This document shows positions 1 to 6,296 of a stretch of 10,669 bases of DNA, piece by piece. Positions within the stretch are counted from its first letter, which is position 1. Each line of letters begins with the position of its first letter. The position numbers were made by a program, and so were the translations under genes. Origin of the DNA: Thermoguttaceae bacterium (GTDB lineage: Bacteria; Planctomycetota; Planctomycetia; Pirellulales; Thermoguttaceae); contig JAFTCU010000058.1 of the NCBI GenBank assembly GCA_017454585.1, positions 1-10,669 on the forward strand. The letters are read 5' to 3'. The notes beneath the pieces are model-generated. The model worked only from the letters and a program-made list of their open reading frames with translations. It did not search any database and was not told the DNA's origin.

Positions 1-310
1 CCGTCGGAATCACTTCCGCCGAGAGAAAGTCCAAAGCCGGAATGGTGTGTTTCTGAAGTTCGGAACGGATCCACTCAGGGAAGACGTTTTCCGCGTCTTC
101 AGGAAGTTCGATTTCCAAAAGCTCGTTTTCCCCCTCCACGCACAAAGTAAGCGGCACGGGAAAACTGACTTTTGGTTTGGGGTGAAACCCCTGGCTGTAT
201 GCGGGCCGGATCCCTGCCCGGCGAAGGATCCGATGGAACGCGTCCATCAAATCACGATGACCGATAAAACGGAGATCGCCGGTTTTGGAAAAACGGATTC
301 GGACTCGCAT
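1..310 (-). CDS. DUF2344 / radical SAM-linked protein, N-terminal part (runs off window)
   Basis: Partial gene read on the minus strand from an ATG at 310-308 and open to the window edge (103 codons seen). The protein begins MRVRIRFSKTGDLRFIGHRD and continues with a Phe-His-x-Lys-Pro segment (QGFHPKPKVSFP, residues about 40-51). This is the typical start of the DUF2344 (TIGR03936) family. Family knowledge: these proteins are usually encoded next to, or fused to, a B12-binding radical SAM protein and their own biochemical role is unclear. The start lies 15 bases after the ptsI stop, so co-transcription with the PTS genes is likely, although no clear Shine-Dalgarno is seen (the upstream bases are T-rich). 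I expect a radical SAM gene or an RNase E/G gene beyond the edge, but that is inference. The family call is fairly firm; the C-terminus is unseen. Confidence 0.8.
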   Translation of the reverse strand, partial: MRVRIRFSKTGDLRFIGHRDLMDAFHRILRRAGIRPAYSQGFHPKPKVSFPVPLTLCVEGENELLEIELPEDAENVFPEWIRSELQKHTIPALDFLSAEVIPT

Positions 311-325
311 AAAAATAAAAAGGTG

Positions 326-2101
326 TTAAAAAACTTCACCATCTAAATCCGGGAAAAGCCGCAGATATTCGGACCACAGATAGTTTCGTATCTCCGTGGC
401 GTTTTCCATCTGGAGCGCCCGCTCGGCAATTTTGCGGCACTGGCTCACCCGGGCGTGACGCACGACCCGTTTCACTTCCGGGATCGTGCCCGGCACGAGG
501 CTGATCTGGCGCAGGCCCATCCCGATCAGGAGCTGGGTGAAATAAGGATTGCTGCCGAGCTGACCGCAAAGGCTCACCGGCTTGTTGTATCTGTTGGCTG
601 ACCGCATCGTTATGTCGATCAGCTTCAAAACGGCCGGGTCGCACGAATTGTAAAGGTAAACCACATCCATATTGGTGCGGTCCACCGCCAGCGCGTACTG
701 GGTCAGGTCGTTTGTCCCGATGCTGAAAAAATCGACTTCCGGGGCGAACTGGTCGATCATCAGGACTGTGCTCGGAACCTCGACCATGATTCCCAGCGGA
801 ACGTTCGGGTTGAACGGGATGTTGCCGTCCTGGAGGTCTTCCTTCACGTCCTCGGCAATCATTCGCGCCTGACGCCACTCGGCCACCGTGGAGACCAACG
901 GGAACATGATCTTCACTGGACCGTAATAGGCCGCCCGGTAAATCGCACGGAGCTGCTTGCGGAACAGACCTGCACGTTTGAGGGAAAGACGGATGCTTCG
1001 TAACCCGAGGCAAGGGTTTTTCTCCTCGTTGATGTAATAATTGTGGTCCGAATCGCCCGTGTTTTCCTCGGGTTCCAACAGTTTGTCCGCGCCAAGGTCC
1101 ACCGTTCGGATCGTGACCGGTTTCCCGTTCATCGTTTCAACGACTTCTTTGTATGCGTTAAAATGAGCCTCTTCGTCAGGATGCTTGCCGCTCAGATACA
1201 AAAACTCAGTACGGTACAATCCGACCCCGTCCGCGTTGCTCTGCATACAGGCCTGCGCTTCCTGTGGAAATTCGATATTTCCAAGGAGCTGGATCCGTTC
1301 GCCGTCGATCGTTTCGGCGGGTAAATCCCGCATGGAATCCAGGCAGATGTTCAGCGAGTGACGCTGATCCAACAGTTTGCGGTAATGTTCGAGCGTTTTT
1401 TCATCGGGATCAATGATGAAAAAACCTTCGTCACCATCCACGATGACCGTTGTACCGACCGTGACGAGCTTGAGGAAAGGTCCAATTCCGACCACGGCCG
1501 GGATGTGCAGCCCCTGCGCCACAATCGCGGTATGGCTCGACGGCCCACCGATCTCTGTTGCGAATGCCTTAACAGACTGAGTGTCCATGGAGGCAGTTTC
1601 GCTTGGCGTGAGATTTCGGGAAAGAACAATAGACGGGTGGTCGAATTTATGGATTTGTGGTTTTCCCTTTTGAAGGATGCGCAAAAGCCGCTTTCGGAGG
1701 TCCAAAACGTCATTCACACGTTCCGCCATAAGTGGATTTTGAATACGCTGAAAAAGCTGAACGTAAGAAGTAAGAGCCGCATACGCAGAATATTCGGCAG
1801 TATAATGCTCCTTCAGGATTCCATCGCGCATCATACTAAAGAGATTGGGGTCTTGAAGCATCAAGAGATGGCCGTCAAAAATAGCCCCGTAATTCGAGCC
1901 AATTTTGCCGGTAACATCATCGCGGCACGCAGAGATTTCTCGGGAAGCGCTTTGAAGAGCTTCCTGAAGCAAATTAAACTCTGCGTCCACTTCATCAGGT
2001 GCACAGGTAGCAACCCCCATCTGTTGGCCATCCGAATTCAGGATGACAGCTTTGGCGATGGCGACCCCTGAGGACACCGCAATTCCCTGCAGCTTTCTCA
2101 T
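326..2101 (-). CDS. ptsI: Phosphoenolpyruvate-protein phosphotransferase (PTS enzyme I)
   Basis: Cytoplasmic enzyme that takes phosphate from phosphoenolpyruvate and passes it to HPr. The 591 residues are close to the usual 570-590, and the protein starts directly with the EI N-terminal domain (no GAF domain as in PtsP). Landmarks: phospho-acceptor His190 in GGPSSHTAIVA; the PEP-binding barrel with LYRTEF (Arg297), TIRTVDLGADK (Arg332), GIMVEVPS (Glu441) and FFSIGTNDLTQYALAVDR (residues 458-475); and catalytic Cys512 in SLCGQLGSN. The last motif differs from the E. coli form CGELAGD (Glu to Gln, Asp to Asn). The start at 2101 is preceded by GGAAAG about 7 bases upstream. It lies 68 bases after ptsH and 15 before the DUF2344 gene, on the same strand, which fits an operon with ptsN and ptsH. 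All residues known to be needed for phosphotransfer appear to be present. Confidence 0.96.
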   Translation of the reverse strand: MRKLQGIAVSSGVAIAKAVILNSDGQQMGVATCAPDEVDAEFNLLQEALQSASREISACRDDVTGKIGSNYGAIFDGHLLMLQDPNLFSMMRDGILKEHYTAEYSAYAALTSYVQLFQRIQNPLMAERVNDVLDLRKRLLRILQKGKPQIHKFDHPSIVLSRNLTPSETASMDTQSVKAFATEIGGPSSHTAIVAQGLHIPAVVGIGPFLKLVTVGTTVIVDGDEGFFIIDPDEKTLEHYRKLLDQRHSLNICLDSMRDLPAETIDGERIQLLGNIEFPQEAQACMQSNADGVGLYRTEFLYLSGKHPDEEAHFNAYKEVVETMNGKPVTIRTVDLGADKLLEPEENTGDSDHNYYINEEKNPCLGLRSIRLSLKRAGLFRKQLRAIYRAAYYGPVKIMFPLVSTVAEWRQARMIAEDVKEDLQDGNIPFNPNVPLGIMVEVPSTVLMIDQFAPEVDFFSIGTNDLTQYALAVDRTNMDVVYLYNSCDPAVLKLIDITMRSANRYNKPVSLCGQLGSNPYFTQLLIGMGLRQISLVPGTIPEVKRVVRHARVSQCRKIAERALQMENATEIRNYLWSEYLRLFPDLDGEVF

Positions 2102-2169
2102 GATTTACTTTCCAGCCAGTCTCTGCCACTCAGGTTCCACCCAGTGCTTTCCGACTCGAATTCAAAATT

Positions 2170-2475
2170 TCAGGGGTTGGCGTCCAGAACTCCATCCAGC
2201 GGGAAACCGGATTTGAAAAGTTCCGCAATAGCAGCAGCGGCTTCCTCGTGGTCCGGACCTTCAGCCGTGATAGTGACAGCAGTACCCTTCGTAGCGGCCA
2301 GGAGAAGGACGTCCATAATAAAACGTGCGTCCACGGTCTGGCCGTTCGCCTCTAATTCAATTTTGGACTGAAATTTTGAAGCACATTGGGAAATCATCGC
2401 GACTGGACGAATATGGAGACCATTTTCGTTTGTCACCACGACTTTTTCCACTGTTTTTTGGGAAGACTGTTTCAC
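2170..2475 (-). CDS. ptsH: HPr-family phosphocarrier protein lacking Ser46
   Basis: Small cytoplasmic phosphocarrier that accepts phosphate from EI on His and donates it to EIIA. The 101 residues contain the active-site motif NGLHIRPVA with His21, and the downstream helix FIMDVLLLAATKGT, both hallmarks of HPr. The usual regulatory serine, 31 residues after the catalytic His (Ser46 in canonical numbering), is replaced by Phe52 (codon TTT), so HPr kinase-type control at this site looks impossible. The start is GTG, seven bases after the ptsN stop. The protein is about 6 residues longer at the N-terminus than typical HPr; an in-frame GTG at codon 9 is an alternative start but has no obvious ribosome binding site. 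The setting beside ptsN and hpf suggests a regulatory (NPr-like) rather than sugar-transport role, which is inference. Confidence 0.93.
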   Translation of the reverse strand: MKQSSQKTVEKVVVTNENGLHIRPVAMISQCASKFQSKIELEANGQTVDARFIMDVLLLAATKGTAVTITAEGPDHEEAAAAIAELFKSGFPLDGVLDANP

Positions 2476-2482
2476 GATTCAC

Positions 2483-2956
2483 TCACGCGGTAAACTGGTT
2501 GGCGTCTGCTTCGCTAAGCAACTCGATAATGTCGGCCTGATTTTTGGCCTGCATCATAAAGCGACGGAAAGTATCCTCACGGAGCTGCTTGGCGATGTGT
2601 TCAAGCGCACCGAGATGTTCATGCGGCTGATCATTCGGAGAAATGAGCATGAAAAGGACACGAACGGGCTGACCGTCCAAGCTGTCAAAATCCACACCGT
2701 TCGGAGAAATGGCAACGGTTCCAACCATCTTTTTAATGTTGAACTTGGTATGCGGAACGGCAACACACCGACCGATGCCAGTGCTCCCAAGTTCTTCACG
2801 TTTTAGAACGTTGTGCACGATGTCATCGTAATTTTCTTCCGGGATTTGGCCAGCTTTTACAAGGGCATCGACCATTTCACGAATAGCGCCTTCTTTCGTT
2901 GTGGCCTGAAGACTGGCATTCAGGGACTCATTGCACATAAAATCCGCGAATTTCAT
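2483..2956 (-). CDS. ptsN: PTS EIIA component, Ntr/fructose type (PtsN-like)
   Basis: A 157-residue EIIA domain of the mannitol/fructose/Ntr class that receives phosphate from HPr. The phosphorylation motif is GIGRCVAVPHTKF with His69, and the C-terminal half (HEHLGALEHIAKQLRE) matches the family. It is a single-domain protein of the usual PtsN length, with no EIIB or EIIC fused or nearby, so it probably signals rather than transports. An AAGGAG Shine-Dalgarno lies 8 bases before the ATG at 2956. The hpf-ptsN neighbourhood is the same as in proteobacterial rpoN operons, which supports the Ntr-type reading over a fructose EIIA. What it regulates (potassium transport, kinases or other targets in other bacteria) cannot be told from here. 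The gap to ptsH is only 7 bases, so translation is probably coupled. Confidence 0.92.
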   Translation of the reverse strand: MKFADFMCNESLNASLQATTKEGAIREMVDALVKAGQIPEENYDDIVHNVLKREELGSTGIGRCVAVPHTKFNIKKMVGTVAISPNGVDFDSLDGQPVRVLFMLISPNDQPHEHLGALEHIAKQLREDTFRRFMMQAKNQADIIELLSEADANQFTA

Positions 2957-3051
2957 ATTAAAAACTCCTTCAAACTTGGATGATCAAAAGTTATTACGAA
3001 CAGGAAGAGAAACAATTACAGGGAATAACAAATAATAATATTCACAATTAA

Positions 3052-3354
3052 TTAATCCACTCTCGGGTCCGTCAATTTTTCTTTGAATTTTTTCAGCTGC
3101 TGCTCCATTTTCTTCAGGGCTTCGTCCAATGATGCGAAAAGCTCGCCAGCCTGGGACTGAACGACCAGTTCTTTTTTCGGTTCGACTTTCAGAAGCAGCG
3201 TTAATGCGGGGTTATTACGATCCTCAAGGTCAACGACGACCTCCGCGGAAGCGATCCGGTCATAAAACCGAGTCAGTTTTTCGACCTTGGACTGAATCTT
3301 TTCTGTGTTAGGGCTGCTGATGCTGCCACGACGAACAGATAACGTAACTTGCAT
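3052..3354 (-). CDS. hpf: Ribosome hibernation promoting factor (short HPF/RaiA family)
   Basis: A 100-residue protein of the HPF/YfiA (RaiA) family, which binds the 30S decoding centre and helps store inactive ribosomes. It shows the expected beta-alpha-beta-beta-beta-alpha pattern: MQVTLSVRRGSIS, a helix with KIQSKVEKLTRFYDRI, strands with AEVVVDLEDR and ALTLLLKVEP, then the long basic helix ASLDEALKKMEQQLKKFKEK. It lacks the C-terminal domain of long HPF, so it is the short type. I place the start at the ATG at 3354 because AAGGA lies 8 bases upstream; the in-frame GTG at 3360 would leave only 2 bases. It is the first gene of the cluster, 97 bases before ptsN, in the same order as downstream of rpoN in proteobacteria, though no rpoN is present here. 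Confidence 0.9.
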   Translation of the reverse strand: MQVTLSVRRGSISSPNTEKIQSKVEKLTRFYDRIASAEVVVDLEDRNNPALTLLLKVEPKKELVVQSQAGELFASLDEALKKMEQQLKKFKEKLTDPRVD

Positions 3355-3460
3355 TTTCACATTCCTTTCCCGCAGTGACCGAAGTCTCCGCGCTCAAGAT
3401 TTTACCCAGCTACCTTCTTAACATCGAGGATGTTATGAGGGAATTCCGCAATATATCTTT

Positions 3461-3488
3461 ATCTTACATTTTTTTTCAGGATATTCAA
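3461..3488 (-). promoter_or_regulatory. Candidate sigma70-type promoter for hpf-ptsN-ptsH-ptsI
   Basis: On the minus strand TTGAAT (3488-3483) is separated by 16 bases from TAAGAT (3466-3461). Transcription would start near 3454, leaving a leader of about 100 nt before hpf. The surroundings are AT-rich. The match is fair (4 of 6 at -35, 4 of 6 at -10) and rests on consensus only. No sigma54-type GG-N10-GC element was noticed here. Confidence 0.4.
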
Positions 3489-3700
3489 GCACCCCCACCG
3501 GATATTTTTCAAATTTTATCAATTCTGGGGCAGGAGTTTTCCAAAAAACTGGTTCCGTAACGTCTTGAAAGCACATTTTTGCCAGATATTCAGGCAAACT
3601 GTTCTTTTGACTTCAAAGAAAATTCCTGAAGATTTTCTTTAAAATTTTTCACGGAACAGGGATTTTCCTCCAGGAAAAGAGAAAATCTCGAGAAATGCCA

Positions 3701-3735
3701 CCGATGAAACGGCCTCATTTCAACCATTTCATCGG
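3701..3735. repeat. 9-bp perfect inverted repeat, possible RNA hairpin
   Basis: ccgatgaaa at 3701-3709 is repeated in inverse as tttcatcgg at 3727-3735, with a 17-base spacer. It sits 56 to 90 bases beyond the stop of the upstream minus-strand gene, so it could be a 3'-end or processing hairpin. No T-tract follows on either strand, so it is not a standard intrinsic terminator. Confidence 0.45.
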
Positions 3736-3790
3736 CTCTTGAGAAATCTTTCTCCAAATTTTTATCGTCAGCCCTCATGAATTCACAGAA

Positions 3791-4417
3791 TCACGGCAGC
3801 ACACGGAAAATTCGGCCTAAAATATACAGAACGTCCACTCCAATCAGCGCGAACGTGGCGATTTTCCACACATTCGGCTGCGCTGCTGATTCTTCTTCGG
3901 AAGTGGCTTCCTCAAGTACCGGTGCAGCAGAAACAGAATTCACCGGGATCTCGTCAAAAATTTCCTCTTCTTCCTCAACTGGCTGAGATTTCGTTTGAGG
4001 AAGTGGAATCGACGACTCATCATTTGCGTCGATGAATTTGTATAAATCACACAGTTTGGCGCGTAGTTCAGGGGCGAGATCGAGTTTTTGGGTCAATGCC
4101 CGCGACAAAATCTGATGACAACCGGCGATCTCACCCAGCATAATATCCGAATGAATACAGAATTTCTCGAAATCCGGCGTAAGTACCGGGTCCATCGAGT
4201 TGTCCAGGTACTCTGCGGCCGAATTGGCATTCCCCTTCGGAGTACCGTCCAGAAGTTCCGGGGCCGGGAGTTTCTGCTGCCCCATGATGCCTTCGATTTG
4301 GGTCTTCAGCGCTTTCGCCAGTTCGCTTTCTTCCACTTTCTGAGCCACAAGCGCAGCGTCTTCTTCAGAAAGATTGTTGTTGATCCAGTTTAACAGCGTT
4401 CTAAGTGTGAGCCGCAT
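3791..4417 (-). CDS. Conserved planctomycete-type hypothetical protein with C-terminal membrane anchor
   Basis: A 208-residue protein starting MRLTLRTLLNWINNNLSEED. I chose the ATG at 4417 because the open frame upstream of it (to 4522) looks non-coding, while MRLTLRTLL is the start I recall for this family. An AAGG lies about 11 bases upstream. Residues about 8-45 and 72-110 look like two diverged copies of one helical motif (LLNWINNNLSEED... and AEYLDNSMDP...). This resembles the layout of zinc-finger anti-sigma domains (xxYLDxxL followed by a helix), but without a clear His-x3-Cys-x2-Cys metal site; a C-H pair occurs in AGCHQIL. An acidic linker (EEEEEIFDEI) follows, then one hydrophobic segment near the C-terminus (WKIATFALIGVDVLYILG) with a short basic tail. 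The anchor suggests a mostly cytoplasmic protein held in the membrane. Function is unknown. It lies 141 bases downstream of the htrA gene on the same strand. Confidence 0.82.
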   Translation of the reverse strand: MRLTLRTLLNWINNNLSEEDAALVAQKVEESELAKALKTQIEGIMGQQKLPAPELLDGTPKGNANSAAEYLDNSMDPVLTPDFEKFCIHSDIMLGEIAGCHQILSRALTQKLDLAPELRAKLCDLYKFIDANDESSIPLPQTKSQPVEEEEEIFDEIPVNSVSAAPVLEEATSEEESAAQPNVWKIATFALIGVDVLYILGRIFRVLP

Positions 4418-4520
4418 AACGGTTTGCCTTTTGTTCGGTGCCCGAAAAAACAAAACAGTACTTTTGAGGAAAAAATCAATCCTCATTAGTATTAGTGCCT
4501 TTTCATAGCGGCTTCCGTAC

Positions 4521-4555
4521 AAAAAAATAAAAAATTTCCAGGGAAAACAGGAAAT
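4521..4555 (-). terminator. Weak intrinsic terminator after htrA
   Basis: On the minus strand, just after the htrA stop, ATTTCC (4555-4550) can pair with GGAAAT (4539-4534) around a 10-base loop. A T-rich run (TTTTTATTTTTTT-like, down to 4521) follows. The stem is only 6 bp and AT-rich, so termination may be partial and the next gene could be reached by read-through. Confidence 0.45.
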
Positions 4556-4558
4556 CTT

Positions 4559-5944
4559 TTATTTTCCAGACAGATTATTAATGTCGATCCGTGTGAAGGA
4601 AGCATTTTGCTCTCCAGTTGGGCGGCGAAGGATGACCAGATCCAACGTGGACTCAGGCGAGATGTTTTCCAGAATCTCGGCCAGGTGCGCTGGCGATTCC
4701 GGACGTTCGTTATTGACCCGCGCCAGAATATCACCCGATCGGGGTGCGTGTTTCAAATGTTTAAATCGGGAAGCATCCACTTCTGTGAGCAAGACTCCGC
4801 GAGGGAAACGCAAATGGAAGTCCTCGATATCCTTAGGCGTCAGTTCCTTGACCTTCATGTGGAGCCGGTTGCTGACGATCTGCTCTATGTTTCTTGGCGC
4901 ACGTTCCTCAAGCTGGAAGGAAACTTCTTTTACCGATTCCGGCTCATTTTCACGGAAGACCAACAGTTTAACTTCAGAACCGGTTTGAAGTGAGAGAAGC
5001 GTCTGGTAATAATCCACAGCAGTAAACGTTTCTGTCCCGTTAATTTTCTGAATAAGGTCCCCTTCCTGAAGCCCCCATTTTTGCGCAAACTCAGGGGTCA
5101 AATTTCCGATTCGAGTCCGGTGCGGGTCGCTCTTCCGTGAAGCAGTGACGGTCAGAGGGAGTTCCCATCGTTTCGATGCCGCACGGTGGAGCATTTCCGG
5201 AAAGCGGCAGCAAATCGTTTCAAGCGAGATCCCAAACGCAATACCGTCTGAGTCACCGCGTTTTGAGACGGTCATTCCCATGACTTTTCCAAAGAGGTTG
5301 AACCACGGTCCTCCCGAACTGCCGGGATTGATGGCCGCGTCGGTCTGAAGAAGTCCCTTGAGTGTCAGCCCCGGGATATCCGTCAAATTACTGATGCGGT
5401 CTGTCCCGCTGACGATCCCGTAGGTCAGGGAGAATTTCAGAGCGTGCGGACAGCCGATCAGCACGACCGTATCACCGATGGAAACCTCTGGGACCGGTTC
5501 GATCTGAACGGCCGAAAGCGGTTCTTCAGGCTCGATCTTCAGAAGGGCCAGATCCTCTTCCGCGATGATGTCGATGACTTCCGCCGGGTATCGTCGGCCG
5601 CTGATCAGTTCCACCTCAGGGAGAATGGTACGATTGACGGCGTGTGCGTTCGTCACAATGTAACCGTCTGGATGAAGGATGAAACCTGTTCCGACGGTGT
5701 GCTCTTCTTTGGTTCCATTGGGGGGATTGAAGAACTCGTTGGGAGACTTCAGTGTTGGATTGACATTGATGCCTGTAACATAAACCACCTTTGGGGCTTC
5801 CTCACGATAAAGCTTCGCAAGGATGGAATCTCCAGACGGCACGGGGGTGAGTATCTGGTATGGAGTAACATCCTGAGCCGTTCCGGAGAATGGGGCCAGG
5901 ACGAATACAAACAGAAAGATGGAAGCAAAGCGAATGTGATTCAT
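4559..5944 (-). CDS. htrA: Secreted HtrA/Deg-family trypsin-like serine protease with PDZ domains
   Basis: A 461-residue envelope protease/chaperone of the S1C family that degrades misfolded exported proteins. A signal peptide is seen (MNHIRFASIFLFVFVLAPFS, cleavage probably after GTA at residue 23). The protease domain carries the full triad: His101 in TNAHAV, Asp131 in EEDLALLKI and Ser210 in INPGSSGGPWF. Residues about 262-350 (GNLTPEFAQKWGLQEGDLI...) form a PDZ domain. Residues about 365-455 (GVLLTEVDASRFKHL...APRSGDILARVN) look like a second, diverged PDZ. The ATG at 5944 has AAAGGA 5 bases upstream. A good promoter sits just before it, so it is the first gene of its unit. The active-site loop reads GSSGG rather than the more common GNSGG, a conservative change. 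Whether it is DegP-, DegQ- or DegS-like cannot be decided here. Confidence 0.93.
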   Translation of the reverse strand: MNHIRFASIFLFVFVLAPFSGTAQDVTPYQILTPVPSGDSILAKLYREEAPKVVYVTGINVNPTLKSPNEFFNPPNGTKEEHTVGTGFILHPDGYIVTNAHAVNRTILPEVELISGRRYPAEVIDIIAEEDLALLKIEPEEPLSAVQIEPVPEVSIGDTVVLIGCPHALKFSLTYGIVSGTDRISNLTDIPGLTLKGLLQTDAAINPGSSGGPWFNLFGKVMGMTVSKRGDSDGIAFGISLETICCRFPEMLHRAASKRWELPLTVTASRKSDPHRTRIGNLTPEFAQKWGLQEGDLIQKINGTETFTAVDYYQTLLSLQTGSEVKLLVFRENEPESVKEVSFQLEERAPRNIEQIVSNRLHMKVKELTPKDIEDFHLRFPRGVLLTEVDASRFKHLKHAPRSGDILARVNNERPESPAHLAEILENISPESTLDLVILRRPTGEQNASFTRIDINNLSGK

Positions 5945-5984
5945 AATATTCCTTTGAGGATGGGGGTAGCTCTTTCTCCTTTAT

Positions 5985-6012
5985 ATCATACAAGGATGTG
6001 AAAGTTTTTCAA
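5985..6012 (-). promoter_or_regulatory. Sigma70-type promoter for htrA
   Basis: On the minus strand TTGAAA (6012-6007) and TATGAT (5990-5985) are 16 bases apart, each matching 5 of 6 consensus bases. Transcription would begin near 5978, giving a leader of about 34 nt before the htrA ATG. I saw no sigma-E-like element, but such a site could be missed by eye. Confidence 0.55.
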
Positions 6013-6231
6013 GGGGTACGGGCGACATTTTATCCATTTTCCCTTAATTGTTTGCTTACAAGTTCGAGAACAGTTAAAATCCCCCCAAGAGAAATATCCT
6101 CATTCACACGAAAATCAAAATAACCCTTTTTCCTAAGATTTTCAGAAAAAAATGTAAAAATATTTTGACTGGCAAACTTTTTGTAATCGTTAAATCTTAA
6201 CATCGGCCAGTTCCGGTCAGTTAAAATGTAT

Positions 6232-6265
6232 AAAATTTAACGACACTCAAACGGCGTTAAATTTT
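6232..6265. promoter_or_regulatory. 11-bp perfect inverted repeat at a promoter (candidate operator)
   Basis: aaaatttaacg (6232-6242) is repeated in inverse as cgttaaatttt (6255-6265) around a 12-base spacer, followed by a T-rich tract. The right arm covers the place where the -35 element of the TATAAT at 6285-6290 would lie. Read as RNA on the plus strand it would resemble an intrinsic terminator, but no plus-strand gene lies upstream, so an operator is the better reading. Related gttaa/ttaac words recur nearby at about 6073, 6189-6201 and 6220, which suggests several copies of one binding site. Confidence 0.45.
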
Positions 6266-6284
6266 TTTTATTTTACCTGCCTTG

Positions 6285-6290
6285 TATAAT
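6285..6290 (+). promoter_or_regulatory. -10 box (TATAAT) for the Cys-rich protein gene
   Basis: A perfect TATAAT preceded by TTG. No good -35 hexamer lies 16-18 bases upstream: the position is a T-tract within or next to the inverted repeat at 6232-6265. That fits a promoter needing an activator or relying on the AT-rich upstream DNA. Predicted start is near 6297. Confidence 0.5.
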
Positions 6291-6296
6291 GCGAAC

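Larger units (their letters stand above)
3355..3790. other. Gene-free stretch between hpf and the 3791-4417 gene
   Basis: These 436 bases hold no ORF I can support. They contain the hpf leader and candidate promoter, then an AT-rich tract. Several inverted repeats follow at 3661-3735, including the 9-bp pair ccgatgaaa/tttcatcgg and the smaller pair gattttc (3661-3667)/gaaaatc (3681-3687). The short ORFs crossing it lack ribosome binding sites and recognisable protein features. Confidence 0.6.

Noticed and set aside
47..346. 99-residue plus-strand open frame at the left edge
   Set aside because: Antisense to the DUF2344 N-terminus, whose family motifs are clear on the minus strand.
1358..2071. 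237-residue plus-strand open frame within ptsI
   Set aside because: Lies wholly antisense to ptsI, which has every catalytic motif; no ribosome binding site or recognisable domain.
3590..3778. 62-residue minus-strand open frame just after the 3791-4417 gene
   Set aside because: No Shine-Dalgarno, odd Lys/Phe-rich composition, and it runs through the inverted repeats at 3661-3735. A small gene is not excluded but unsupported.
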